64,000 nt of DNA from Ophiostoma sp. CBS 140.51 (GCA_029298735.1 JANSLP010000027.1:62001-126000); one strand, 5' to 3'; positions 10,397-23,527 are shown, counted from the first letter of the stretch. Numbers and translations: made by a program. Notes: generated by a model from the letters alone, not told the origin.

Positions 10397-11103
10397 TTTT
10401 GCGCTCAATCAAACACCTTTTTATGTTGGAAAATCCGTTCAGAGCTCTATCGTTCTGCTGGGTATTGTTTTTGGTGAGATTCTGGTTTTCCACTCGATTT
10501 CCGTCCGTAAAATTTAAACTAATTTTACATCAAAAAAGAAGAATAAAGATAGAACGGATACGGGATACGGTGAATGAATTGATATAAATAAAAATATAAG
10601 GTGAAAAATAGATAAACAAACGAGAAAGAATGAATTACAAGAGACGAGTTACTTGTAACATCAACATTAAGCGACGGCACAATCTAAAACGAGCACAATG
10701 TAAAGAGTAGGAACGTTGTTCCTAACAAGGCACATAAATAAAAACTCATGACGGTTAGCCAAAAATAATATTGCTTGTAGATATTTGTTCTTCTCTCTTC
10801 TGATGTATAAAAAGGTATGGGGTATATGTAAAAAAAGGTTGGAACAGAAGTTGTGGCGAGAATGGAAAAAGAATACACAAAAAGAGCAAAAAGCCAATCA
10901 ACATCAACAACATTAGAATGCACTGTACCGCTCTCCTTTTGTTTTTGAATACCACTTCGTAGATCGCCCCCTTTTTGTATGTCCCAGTGTTTGTTTATCG
11001 TCCCCTATCCCCGATTCCCCCCATCATATTTTAGATGTCATGAAATTATTAAATTAAATAGGCTTGGGCCGATATATTCAAGAGAAGAAGAAGGAAAGCG
11101 AGA

Positions 11104-14100
11104 TCACTCCATCTGTCCCATGTTGAGCTGGATGCAGTTGCCCAATAGAGTGGCACCCTCGTGCAACAGCTCCCACCGCGCCCGGCTGAACGTGCTCTGC
11201 AACACCAGCAACAAGGCGCTGTTCTGGTTGATGCCACGCTGCGACTTGAGGTCTTCGGGCGAGGCGATGCTGCCGAACCGGTGCAGGTACTCACGCATCT
11301 CTTGGACTTGCTCAGCCCACGTTTGGGGGACCGGTGTCCTGGGCGAGGCGCCCTCTACCGCGTACCCGTAGCTCCAGACGACGAGCGCCGCAAAGTATAA
11401 CACCCAGGGCCGGTTGAGGAGTACATCATCGCGCGCTGAGTAAGTGGGCTCGTCGGCCACGGCTACAGTGGTGCCGCCATTGATGGCTGCGGACACCTGG
11501 AGCGGGCTGTTGCCCTCGTTTCTCAAAAGCACAGAGCAGAGGAATTGGATGGCATAAAATGTGGCGTCGCGCGCCTTAGCCGTAGGTGCCCAAATGTCCT
11601 TCATGCGGCGCTTAACCGTGGTCAGGTCTGGGTTGCCAATAGCACGGCCGAGCAGTCGTTTGGCCCGCGCATAGATTTGCAGGTCGACAATGTCGACATG
11701 TGTGGCCATGTGGGCAAGATGGTGCAGCACGACACGGCTCTCAAACACAACATTGACGTCGCTCTGGTCGTCGTTGCTGGCACCATTGTATGCGTACGGG
11801 TCCACGACCTTGCCGCTGCTGTCACGCCGCTGCAGCGACTTGTCGTAGTCGCCCTTCCACGAGTCAAAGGCGCGGTTCAGTGTACCGCGCCACTTGTCGC
11901 GACCACCCAGTCCTTGTGAGCCACCGAGCGAGTTGACCTGCACGTCGCGCTGGTGCATGTGCCAGGCCACGCTGAGCAGGCCGGCCATCAAAATAGTGCG
12001 GCCAAAGGCATTAGTCTTGACCTCGATGCCGCTGAGTGTCCTCTTGATTCCTTCCAAAAAGGCAATGGAACGGGTCCCCTCCGAGGCAAGCTGGGCCTCG
12101 GCCCGGGTCACGTCCATACCGCTCGTAGCCTTCCATAGACGGTCGTCGCAGGGCAGCGGGAGGCGCATCTCGTGAGCGACCATGACGGTCGAGTGGCCAA
12201 ACATGGTGCCGTGGATTGAGTCGATGACAAAGGCGGCAAAGGCGGTGCGGCGTGTGGCTTCGTTGGTAATCCAGTTGTTCCACCACTGGTCCTGGGTGTG
12301 GACACCGCCGGACGTGGACGAGTGGCGCGAGTTGTGGTCCTTGTCGCTGCCGTCGACGCGCGGGTTGGGCGGAGACTCGGCGGACGTCTTTCCGATAAGA
12401 GACCGGCCGCGGCGCATGAGGGTGATTGTTGTGGCATGATGGATGTGAGCGCGTTCGTGCAGCTCTCGGGTCGAGTACATCTTTTCGTAGAGTTCGAGGA
12501 GCAACAGTGTCTGGAAGACCCAGAGTTTGGCGGGCGGGCGGAAGTTGGAGTCCATAAACAGGTCCCAGCGCAGGTGCCATGCCAAAAAGTTGGAGAGCTC
12601 GGCACCGGCCTTGATCGTCTCCTGGTTGTGTGACTTGTCGAGACACGCGGCGCCAATGGTCATGATGGCGATCAGCAACAGGTTGGGTGCACGGTCGGGT
12701 GCGAAGGTGGGCTTGTGCAGGATGGGCACCTGGTCGCTGAAGTGGACCCAGTAGGAGACAATGTACGCCTGCATCATGTGGCGGCTGAGCATGTGTGATT
12801 CGTTGGTCCGGTCACCGTCCGTGATGAGATCGTTGCGGCGGCCAATGGGCGTGTGGCCATTCTCGTGGAAGCGCTCCTTGATGAGCTCAAATAGCTCCTG
12901 GCTCTTCTCTTCGGACAGGAATGATGAACCGGGCAGGTCTTGATCGACGAGGTTGGTCACCGACATGACCTGCTGCGGTGCCGTGGGGAAGTAACCGGCC
13001 TGCGAGATGTCGTTGCCAGGATAGGCAATGCCATATCGGTTCGGGAAGTCGCCGTAGTTACTGTCAGGTTAGCACAAATTCAAATAAACATATACATATG
13101 ACCGCAAGGGGCGTGATGGGGGCTCACTTTTGATAGCTGACCATCGGAGACCCTTCTGTGGGCGTGTTGTTGAACAGGTAGACCATGAAATCCTCGGGCA
13201 GACCGACATGTGGCGACTTCTGCAGCATATCCGCACCGAACATGGTCATGGTATTTGGGATGGACATTTGGTCGAGCATCATCATCTCATTGCCCGACTG
13301 TGTTGGCATAGCATCGTAGTCGCCGTGGGCCGCTGAATAGTTTAAGGTGTTGTCCATTGAAGATGAAGCGGCGCCAGCAGCGGCCAGCGGATCGCGAGTG
13401 ACCGTGGTCGGGGTATGCGGTGCAGATCCGGGGACGGCCGAGTTGCCGTTGTTGGTAGCGTTGTTGGCCACAAAATTCGATGGCGGCAGGTCAAAGGCAG
13501 GGAAGTTCTGTGTCGCAACAAAGACGGAAGTCTGCGGTGTTGCCGCCGGGTGACTGTTGTTGTGGAAGCCGCCGGCGGAATGCATGTTCGACTGGGGATG
13601 CGAGATGGTCGGCGACATGGCATCGTACATGTCGTTGGACTGGCCAGCCGGACGCTGGGCTATGACGGGCGACTGATATGGTGGGCGCAATCTCTGCAGA
13701 GTCGAGGGTGTCTGGGCGGCGTGGTTGCCGTACATGTTGTTCTGGTGATCCTGGGGCGCGTGAGCAGTATGCGTATATTCGCCTCCGTTCCCTGTGGCTG
13801 AGCCGAAGCCGTTCAAGTAGCCTCCAGTTGGTGTCCCGGACATGGGCGAGAATGGCATCTTGTTGTTGAAGCCCGAGGTCGAAAGATCCAGCGGTCCACC
13901 GCTCGTTTGAATATTGTGCCCGGCTGGAGCAGCGGGTCGGCGTGGTCGAAGGCTCTCGGGCGAAGTTGATCCAGGTGCACCCACAAACGGTGTCCGTGGT
14001 TCTTGGGGTGCTGGTGAAGATTGGCCTGGCATAGGGTCCTTGCGGTTGAGGGCCGAGCCCTTGGCGGTATGGCGGTCTCGATGGCGATTACAGAGGTCGA

Positions 14101-14675
14101 GTCGTACAAAGTGCCGTTCACAGCCGGGGAAGTCACACATGTAAATCTGCTTTGGCGTGTGATTCAACTGATGTCGATGCCTGCGGTTGTTAGAAGAAAT
14201 ATTGAATATAATTTTGAAAGGTTTGGGGGGGGGGGGGGTGAACATACAGATGCTCGGCACGGGAATAGCTCTTGCCGCAGCCGGAGTGCGGGCACTCAAA
14301 TTTCTTATCGAGACCTTTGCGGCTGCGCCGACGCTTGCGGGCCGGTCCATCAGAGTTGGACGAGTTGTCGTCATTGTCGTCGTGATTGTCGTGGTTAACA
14401 TGATCACCATTGGCCTCATTGTCACCGTCACCGTGCGTATCGCTGACGCTCTCCTCCTTGTCGTGCGAGCCATGGGACCGGATGCGATGCCGTCCCCGCT
14501 CGCGTTCTTGTTCCTCCTCCAGCTTGAGGTGCGGTGGGGTGGGTTCCTGGATGGTTTTTGAGTTGTCTGTTGATACAGGAGGTTTTGTGCGTGAGACGAC
14601 GGCGACCCGTGACGGCTTATTGGTTGTCTCAGTATGGCGCGAACCGGCGGACGGAGGTGCTATGACGGACGTCAT
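11104..14675 (-). CDS. C2H2 zinc-finger transcription factor with fungal_trans domain
   Basis: Three exons on the minus strand (14675-14248, 14180-13128, 13060-11104) give 1145 residues. Both introns are 67 nt with CTAAC branch sites; donors are GTATGT and GTGAGC. Exon 1 has an acidic Asp/His/Asn stretch (82-109), then a basic nuclear-localisation-like PARKRRRSRKG (111-121). Two fingers follow: C128-x4-C133-x12-H146-x3-H150 and C158-x4-C163-x12-H176-x3-H180. Intron 1 splits finger 1 just before its histidines. Exon 2 is Pro/Ser/Asn/Gln-rich, a typical activation region. Exon 3 carries the fungal_trans helical domain (LLLIAIMTIGAACLDKSHNQ, AFAAFVIDSIHGTMFGHSTV). This fusion of C2H2 fingers to the domain usually found with Zn2Cys6 clusters is a known fungal class; the targets are unknown. 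A (GT)8 repeat lies 23 bp upstream of the ATG. Confidence 0.9.
14225..14238. repeat. G14 homopolymer inside intron 1 of the C2H2 regulator
   Basis: Fourteen consecutive G on the + strand, so C14 in the transcript, beginning nine bases after the donor GT. It fills a fifth of a 67-nt intron. It is a likely length-variable site. Confidence 0.9.
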
Positions 14676-14697
14676 TCCTTCGTAGACAATCTTTGCA

Positions 14698-14713
14698 GTG
14701 TGTGTGTGTGTGT
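14698..14713. repeat. (GT)8 microsatellite just upstream of the C2H2 regulator ATG
   Basis: Sixteen bases of GT repeat on +, which is AC in the sense strand, 23 bp upstream of the start codon and so within the leader. Confidence 0.85.
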
Positions 14714-17700
14714 TGGATTATGTTCTTCTTCCTACGTGGGGGAAAAAAGAATCAGAAGGGGTGTGTTGGATTTCTTGTCTTATGCGAAATGAAGAGAGAG
14801 GGAGACAACGGTAAGGTAAGGCGACACGAGAAGTAGGTGAGCGGAGACCAAAAAACCTCCACGGAGAAGGAAGAGGTGAACACGAAAGGATGACAGGAGG
14901 AAAAAAAAAGGAGGGGAAGACAAGTAAGAGGAATAAAAGGAACAATAAAAAGAGATGGGGGAAGGTCAACCGGAGCTTGGGGACGAAGTTGGGGAGCACG
15001 TCGTCTGACCGAGGGCAAGGTGTAACCAGCAGGAGGGAAAGACAAGAACAAGACAGGAAGGAGAGTTCTGCGCGAACGTAAAGGTTTTGTTACACGAGAA
15101 AGCGAGTCAGACGCCCAAGTCAACAAATGTCTCGAAGGGTATGTTGTAGAACAAGCGAAACAGATTTCGGTCAAGAAGCAAAAAGGCCGTCCCAAAGAAG
15201 AAAGAGGAAAGAAAAGGTCAGGTCAGTCAAGCAAGTGAGTAGGGCGTGGGGGTCGTTTCTGGGGAAGATATAAAAAAGCGACGACGTTGGACGAAGACGA
15301 AGAAAGCGAAACGTGAAAAACGAAAGCCGTGGGTATGAGTCGAGAAAGAGACGATGAAAAAGAAGAAGTCGTGAAGGTCGTCGATCAGAGCCAAAGAGGT
15401 CGTCTGTCGTTAATATGAAGCATTCGAACGAAGCTGCACTGTTTTTATTTCTGTGATTTTCTCAAACACGCCTCTCCCATACCGATTAGGTGAGGACTCA
15501 TGAGAACATGACTGGCTGTCGTGGTTCAGTGGTTTGCCGGCAAGTGGAAGATCGAGCAGGCGGACGATTATGTGTGTACGGTGTTGTATGGCGTATGGGC
15601 GTACAAATGTTGATGCGCTTTGAAATTGACCTGTGGTGGAGGTCAAGATCAAGACACTCGAAAGACGTCGAACGATGCTACGTGGGTGGCAGATGCGAAA
15701 AGAGAGCTTTGGCCTCGAAAGCTGTGCGCAAATGGGTGAGACGTCAGTTTGGGACGAAGGTGGCAGAATATCCGGGAAAAGGGACGAGGGAAGGGAAGAA
15801 GATAAAAAAAGATAATGGGAAGGGAAAGGGAGAAATAGAAGGAGACACAAACAAAATTAAAATGTGTAGGAGTATTGTTTAGAAAAGGCAAAACATGGGA
15901 AATAGAAAGAAAACGGTAGGTTGCGAACGAACGGGGATGGATGGATGGAGGGAGGAGGATTAACAAAGGACGTGCGTTACGACAGTAGGAAGGAGGACGG
16001 GAGCACTGAGCGACGGGTGGTGGGTGTTAATGCGGTGCCGCCCGTTGCGGTAAAATAGACTGCCAGTTGCTGCTAGGGTCAGGCCAGGCTACAGTGGCAC
16101 ACAGGATCGAGGAGGGCTTGATGGAGCAAAGCCAGGCTGTGAAGGGACTCGACCGCGACAGCTCCGGGGAGACAATGTGCAGCGAGACAGCAGGGCCAGA
16201 GAGAGACGAGGAGGGGGTGTGTGATGCGTCGTGTGAGGAGGCTAGAGGGGGTGGACCAAGCGCTGCTGAGGCGAGACTAGTGACAATAATAGCGCGAGTG
16301 CAATACGGAGGAGAGCGTGAGAGAGAGAGGAGAAGGCACAGGATGGAACGAGTGTGGAGGGCTGGAAAGGCCTGTGGCTTTTTCTTTTTCTTTTTCGTGG
16401 CGAGGTGAGTGCGCCTGTGGAGGACGAGGGACTGTGATGGTGGTGAAGGCCTGCAAGGCGTATGTGGACATGTGTGCACGAGACTGACTTTTGGTGGCGT
16501 GTGTGTCTTGTCTTGCCTTTTCATGCTTTGCTTCCGGTCTGCTGCTGGTGGTGTCTTTCTGTGCCATCCCAGAGGTCTTTGCCCAAGATTGTTTCAAAAG
16601 AAGAAATAAAACGAGGGAATTATCTCGCCAGGCACCGGGAGGATTGCAGAGAATGGGAAACGAACTGGAGACCGCGTTGGGCGAGAAGCAGGTGAGAGGA
16701 TATTCCCATGAGTCCATGCCATAAAAATCAAAATCGACAGGCCACGAAATGGAAGAAAAGCCGTAAAGGGCAAACACACAAAACAAGAGACAGCGCGAAA
16801 GAAAGAAGACCCGGTGTCTGTCCCCGCCCGAACCGCACTGTGCAGGTTTGTGCAACTTTTTGCTCCACAGCAGAGTGGATTGTGGTGGATGTGGTGGTTG
16901 CGGTGGTGGTCTTGGTTGTGGTCGAGGTGGGTGTGGGTGTGGTTGTGGTTTTGGCTTGTGCCGTGCAGGACACACCCCGAAAGGGACCAGGCATGGGGGA
17001 TCGGTTCCAAAGAAAGAAAAGGGCAAAAGCTGATTGGGCCGTTGTGGGCGGAAAAGAAGAGGGGAACGGAGGAGCAGGGATAGAGCTGGGCGAGGCGAGA
17101 AGAGAAGGGCACAAAAGAAAAGAAAAGAAGAGACATAAAATTGAGAAGGATGAAGAAAAAGGCACGGAAGAGACTCGAGCTGTCCCGAACTCGAGGGCAC
17201 AGCTGTCAAAAGTAAACAAAGGCGACCTTGCACCACAGGGAACGTCTGAAAATCAAAGAGGCATCGCAGGTCGAGATGAGATGGAAACAGAACGCCAAAA
17301 AGAAACCAACTTCTTTACTCACTTTAGTTGGTTGCAGGCAGAGATGCGGGTGGAATGGTCGTCTGCTCCGCCTGGGATGGAGGCAGAAGAAGAGACTTGG
17401 AAGCGCGACGGACGTTGAAGGAATTGGCGTGGAGCTACCGGACGGGTGTGCTTTTGCTTTGGGGTGTGTGGGCCGAGGCGGAGGAGATGTGCACTTCAAA
17501 AACTGGACGTGTTGCGTGGGAGGTAGTCGCTGTGGGATGAGATGTTGACGAGGCGAGGGTACAAGTAGAGATATTCCGTTATGCTGTTCCCGATGGAGAG
17601 AAAGATGAAGGAAAGATCCGGGTGAGATGGAAGATGGAGAAGGCAGATGTGATGTGTAATGTGGAAGATATAAAAAAGGAAATATGTAGTCCGATGTCCG

Positions 17701-20182
17701 TTGTCCGTTGTCGAGAACAATGCAATACAAAGTCCACAAAACGTTGGTGCTTGGAAATACAGGTAACGTATGACCCCCAAACAAACAGCCACCGTCCCAG
17801 GGCAATGGTTCAAAACTGGTCTGGCCCGGCCGAGTAACCCGGCGAGGAGTTGCTGTGAAGGATGAGAGACGAAAAGAATGAGGGAGACAAAGACGGCAGA
17901 GAAAACAGGGACAAAAAGACTGGGGAGGGTTGACAAAAGTGCAACGATCGCAGACCTGGCTCGCCGGTCGAAAGTAGGGAAAGGCTAAACGGGTGACTGG
18001 AGGGACACGTCGGTCATCGTCTGTCGTCTGTTGAGCGCCGTATGTCGTACGCAGTCAGACGCATCACGCCTCTTTTTGCCTTATTTCTTTTCTTCTCGTT
18101 CCTTTCGCTCTGCTTCCTTTTCTCTTTTCCCTGGGGTTTGCCTTGTTGTTGTTCTGTCACCCACCCTTTGTTGTGCGCAATCCGGGGTTGATTCCACAAA
18201 ACGTGGGATGTAAGCGGAGGTGGAAAGGGGAAACCAGAACAGGACAGGGCACAAACGATGAAAAAGCAGGGGCGCGCGGGGGCGTGTGGTGTGTGGCAGC
18301 ACAGCAGGACGACAAGCACTGTCGTAAGGCGGAGAAAAATAAGCACAAATCGAGAGCAGAACGCAACAGAAGGACTGTCTTGCACGTCGTACGCGGGGGT
18401 TAAACACAGTTTGACGTCGAAGGACGTCGGAGAGAGCGTGGGATAGAAACAGGATGTTGGGATTCAAGAAAGATGATGGGCGTGGGGGGATCTCTTTTTC
18501 GTGGGAGGCAGAGGACTTTAGTTTAGTGTCGAGAGCGAGGGAGACGACAAGACTGACGGACGCAAAAAAAGATGGGGAGAGGATGGGGGGACAAGAGTCG
18601 ACGGCGGCGGCACTACTAAAGAAAAAGAGGAGAGAAGAAAAAGGGCGGAATGGGGGTCGAGGAGTGGTGAGGAGATGGAGAAGGGAAGAAAGGCAGATGA
18701 GGATGGGGGGATGCAAGAGGAGGAAGACGGGGGGTGGAAAGGACCAGGGACAGGGGTAGTCTGAGAAAAAAGGGAAAGAGCCAAAGAGAGCAAGAGGAAA
18801 AAGGGAAAGAGTGCTTCAAGGGACAGACATGACAGGGGTATGAAAATGCAAAAGTGGAGAGCGCGGACTGGGGCAGGCACGGCCTGGCCAAGGCCGTTTT
18901 CCTTGTTGGGCGAGCTACGGGAGTCGAGGGTAGGGTCGAGGGAAGGGACCTCGAGGCAACGTCGAGCGAGGGACCTCGCATTTGCAACCTCATGTTACGA
19001 CGAAGAGGAAAAAGGGACGAGAGAAAAAAAAGGCGATGTATTCCTTCCTTGAGCTGATGCTCTTTCCTGATCTAGCATCCATCTTTACTTTGTCTCGCTC
19101 GCGCCTTCCTCACGTTGATCTTCTTTCGTCGTTTCTTTCCCTTTTCACGTCTCGCTTGTCGACCTCTCCAACTGGCCTTTCCTCTTTTGATTGTCGCTTC
19201 TCGCGCCGACCTTCCCATTTCCCATTTCCCCCTCTTTCTCTTCATTACCCCGTAAAATGCTAAAACCTCCTAGCCAGCCACCAGCTAAAATAACTTCCCA
19301 AGACTCCACGCACTAGAACCTGTGAAGGAGGCGTTATTGGCATTTTGTCCTTAGCACTGAGACATGGAAGAGAAGGAGAGCCCAGAGAAAACCAACGGGT
19401 CTCCCCAGACTTGGGTTAAGTCGACTCAGTCGTTCAACGTTCGACAAGATGCAAGGGATACGCAGCATGAGAGGCGAGCGTGACGAGTGACTTGTCAGAC
19501 GGGGCCAAGATGCTCTGCGGGAAATATCGCAGTTGTGGAGTCTGAAAAGGAAATGGCGCCGATCACAGAGACAAGGCGAGACGAGTACTCCGAACAGAGA
19601 TGGGACTCGAAGACTGAGTCGACACGCTACCGACGACTATTTACACATGCCTACTTGCACTGGTGCGGGCTGCTCCGTTGGCTAACAGGAAAATCCGGGC
19701 CTGGCGCCTGGCACGTTGGGACGTTCTTCTTGGGTTGCAGCCAATGATAAATTTAGCGAAAGCGCGGCCGTCTTTTATGAGAAGCCAAGAAAGATTTCGC
19801 GTCTTCACTTTGATTGATATTGCCCCCTTTCTCGATCAACCTTTCGAGTTTGTGTTTGCCCCTTTGAGAAACCAACAGACAACAAGGGCGGAAACCATAG
19901 GAAATGGGAACGGCGTACTCCGAGTCTTGGGTTTGTAGTAAGACTTGCATGTTGGGACGAGTACAAAGACATGGTAAAGTGAAGCACAAGAAAGGGGGGT
20001 TGCATACAATAGTGCGGTCGAGTCTTGACAATGGAGGGCAAACGAAAGGAAGGAGACCTCAAATAAATAAAATTAAATAAAAATATCAAAAGTGACGATC
20101 TGGAGCATCTCACTTTTCAGGTACATCCCTTTTGGACACCCCCACGATGGGAAGGGGACCATTTCGCTGGGAATGAGAAAAA

Positions 20183-20228
20183 GAGACAAGAGAGACAAAA
20201 GAGACAAAAAAGACAAAATGAGACAAGA
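20183..20228 (+). repeat. Degenerate GACAAAA/GAGACAA tandem tract
   Basis: About six imperfect copies of a 7-9 nt GAGACAAAA-like unit in a purine-rich stretch without a gene. Confidence 0.75.
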
Positions 20229-20580
20229 AGGAAACCCTAGACCGGTCACCCACATCGTCGATTTACCTTGTGACTTGAAGAAGGAAGCAAACAGAATCTT
20301 CTCTTCTCCTTCTTTTCGTCTTCCTCGCCACCTTGCTCCGACGAGCTGGGACAGCCGTGTCGCGTTTCTGTCGTGGACGAGATGGCGATACGACACGGTG
20401 CATTCCGACCGTGTTTGTGGCGTGGGATGTGGGCGACAAAAAAGAAGTGGGCAGGAGACGTGGGCTTGGGATTTGGGCGTGGGATGAGCTTTTTTTTTCT
20501 TGGGAAAGGGGGGTGTGCACTGGAGACAATGGGAGGCAGGCTGGCAGGGAACAGGGGAGATGAAGAAAAAGATGAACAAC

Positions 20581-20614
20581 AAAAGAAAAGAAAAGAAAAG
20601 AAAAGAAAAGAAAA
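20581..20614 (+). repeat. (AAAAG)n microsatellite
   Basis: Six perfect tandem AAAAG units followed by AAAA. Simple pentanucleotide repeat in intergenic DNA. Confidence 0.95.
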
Positions 20615-23498
20615 CAATAAAATGGGAAAGAGAACGACATCAGAAAAAGAAACGATGAAAGGACCTCCTTGTGAATATGTCATGTCCTCGGAGATGTTTG
20701 CTTTTTCTGACTGAAAACTGGCAAGGGATTTGTTAACCAAGCAGAGTTGACGAAGATCCACGAGCTGAGAGTAGTGAGACAGAGAATGCACCACCTCATC
20801 TTTGTCACAGAAGAAGAGGAAGAAAAAGAAAGGAAAAAGAAGGGTAAGGACGTCAAAAGCGTCAAAAGGCGTGTCTAGAATGTGTCTAGAGCCAATATCC
20901 AGGCCTCCTTCGAGTCTCCAAAAACTGGAACACAGCCTCTGACTCGCTGGACGTCTCCGATTTCGAAACTACACTATTACGTACAGACACCAAGCCCTGG
21001 GGTCGGCGACGATGCTTGTTGGGAAGTCTAGGAATCTAGTTCGCCTCTTTTGTCCCTCCTCGTTTAATTGACTTTTTATTGCCTCCCTGACTTGGGTACA
21101 TGAGCATGCGACCTGTTGCCCTGTTTGTCCAGGAAGAGGTGCAGGCCAGAGACCGGTGATGCATCGTGGTGTCCAAACGAAACCGAGGCACCTCGACGAC
21201 GAAATGACCCAACCACTGGCCGTACCGGCTCCGACAGACATCGTGGTGGTCTCCGGCCCGGAATGTTGAAAACGAGAGTACGATATGCAGCGCCTCTTGG
21301 CAAACTAACATAAAAATGCACATCTTCACCGACAGTCTGTCGTTTATCGATTCTCTGGATCTTGTCTGCATCGAACCTGCATCTTGTTTCTTTTTGTTTG
21401 TATCTCGCTTCCCATCGTCTCATCGATACACTGAGTCGGTGACAGAAGGCAACACGGTAGAACGGCTAAACCTCAGTCGAAAAAGAAAGCAAGGTACAAT
21501 ATACGTGTACAAGTGAACCTGACGGAGTTGGCACTTCTCCGTGCTCTGGGCGGCCCTCCGCCCGCCGTCGAGGTCTGCCAAGGCCTCGAAGCAGGGCAAT
21601 GAGTTCTTCCAGCCTCACTTCGTATGCTCATATAGTTGACCCCCATCTTTGTGTCCATCTTCTCTGTATTCTCACCGCTGCAGTTGATGCCCCCAATCCC
21701 CCGCTCTCTTCTCCCCAGTCCCCAGGTATTCCACGGGGTGTGCATGGGTCTTGACGGATGCGAGAGTCGAGAGAGTGTGAGGGTGAGCACCGACATCCGC
21801 AGGCGCTCGACGCTCGACGCTCGACGTTCGACGTCCAGGTAGCTGTGTCGTTAGTGCTGGACGTTGCCGCACCCGTCGCGCAGTACAGAGCACTAACACG
21901 CAGCACCGCGCTAGTGCTGAACATTGGGGGGCACCTGGGCTGCTGGCCGTCTTGGGCGCACCCCACCCTCCGACAAAACGGTATGCACACACGGTGATTG
22001 GTTTTACTGTCAAGTCCCCAAAAAACCTGCTTGGAGTCTGCTTTTGCCGCCGGTAATTACTCCACAGAAAACGCCCGCTCCTTTTGAATGCAACGAGTTT
22101 AAGAGCCCGCTCGCCCCGAAGCGCTGCGCCCTATTAAATATTAGCACCAACTTTAATGGCGCCCGCGAGATGAGGGAAACAAAAAATATCCTCATGTCGT
22201 AAGATACATGGTGCGGACAGTATTCCTCGTACGTTTGCCGTACAGTCTACTTGACGAGCATCTTGAGACCAGAAGCGATGCAACTAGATCTACAGGGCTT
22301 GCGAGGGATTGAGATGATCTCCGCGGGAAGGAGAGCATGATGTACGAAGGAGAGGATGAGACGAAGAGGAGAGGATCTCCCAATATTTCCTGTTCCAATA
22401 TTGTTCAGGTAGAGAGAGCACTGGCTAAGCCATGACCGGTGCGCTTGTCCGCCTGCCGTCTGGGATGTGTACAAGTACACATACTCTGAGCACTTGACTG
22501 TCAGGCACATCGTTTCATTTCTCGCTGTTATTGAAAGTGGCCGGGATCAAAAAAAGAAAAGAAAAGCAGAGAAAAAGTGTGTGCATGCGCTCCAAGGTGC
22601 GGTTGGTGGTAGACGCGAAGAGGCGAGAGGCGACGTGCCAGCACGTCGTAAAAACGGTGGTTGAGTCTCTTCACATTGCCAATACACCTCTGTTTCGGCA
22701 GCTACCCAACGGCGAAATCATGGCGTTGCATTCTGCAGAAAGAGTGCCTGCCGTTGATTTCTTTTGCTGCCGATATTGTCTCGCTGTCTGGCAGACCGTT
22801 CTTCAGGAAGTGAGACTACTTCTGGGGTACAGAACACGGATCTTGTCTTCCCTGCCGAAAATGACACCGAGATCGACTGGACCGTGTGGTAAAACAGTTT
22901 ATCGGTCGCCGGGTTGGGGAAGACAAACACAAGTGGTCGTTACCTTATCCTTGATGTTGAACATGTGCAACTTAGTTCACAGCGGACATCATCTTTTACT
23001 CAGTGTTATTTATGCCTGCGAGATATCCTCCTTTGACATCGTCTTTCATGATGCCTGCCCCGGATGTACAAGCAGGCCGTTTCGAGTCGATACTCCGTCA
23101 TATCAGAGAAAGATCACTCTGCAGCGTGCAGTCTGCAGCATGCGTTGTAACAGGGGCGAGCCAGAATCACTCCGAAATCAGTGGGAGAGTCTTTGTCGAA
23201 AGAGAGGGGTGCATTGCCCTAACGCGAGGGCCGCAGGACGGGCCAGTCCTCGCGCCGTCGAGTTGTGTCTTCGGCTCAACCTTGTCAATCTCCATTGTTC
23301 CGGACAGGGCCTGGCCCAGAAATGATGCTTCACGGTCCTGTCTGCGACGTGTGCTCAACACAGTGCTCTTTCGGCGACAACGACCTTCTTTTTCCTTGTC
23401 CTTTTCCTCTTTCTCTTTCAAGACCCATCCCACTGCGACATCACAAGGAAAACGCAATGGATGGCCTGACGGGAAACGTTGTGGGTTTGTCGACAAAA

Positions 23499-23527
23499 GT
23501 GGATGTGTGGATGTGTGGATGTGTGGA
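23499..23527 (+). repeat. GTGGATGT octanucleotide repeat
   Basis: Three perfect tandem copies of GTGGATGT plus a partial fourth (GTGGA). Not part of a supported gene. Confidence 0.9.

Larger units (their letters stand above)
7868..11103. other. Gene-free region between the F-box gene and the C2H2 regulator
   Basis: No supported gene. From 7868 to about 9050 the + strand is purine-rich, which is pyrimidine-rich in the sense of the F-box gene, so this is probably its leader and promoter. It contains a short triplicated AGGTGCAAG-like unit near 8415-8452. The middle holds a GC/AC alternating tract (9596-9624) and a CTTTTT tract (9829-9860). From about 10050 to 11080 the DNA becomes AT-rich, with an 18-bp perfect palindrome at 10379. 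The last part is the 3' flank of the C2H2 gene. Confidence 0.6.

Noticed and set aside
16277..17236. 319-codon minus-strand open frame (Leu/Pro/Ser/His-rich)
   Set aside because: It lies on a pyrimidine-rich strand where stop codons are rare, overlaps other open frames in the same strand, and has no domain, only CT-derived residues.
22531..23325. 264-codon plus-strand open frame
   Set aside because: No motif recognised, Cys/Arg-rich composition, overlapped by a second + frame of similar length (23003-23746), and starts with GTG-type start rather than a well-placed ATG. Likely chance.
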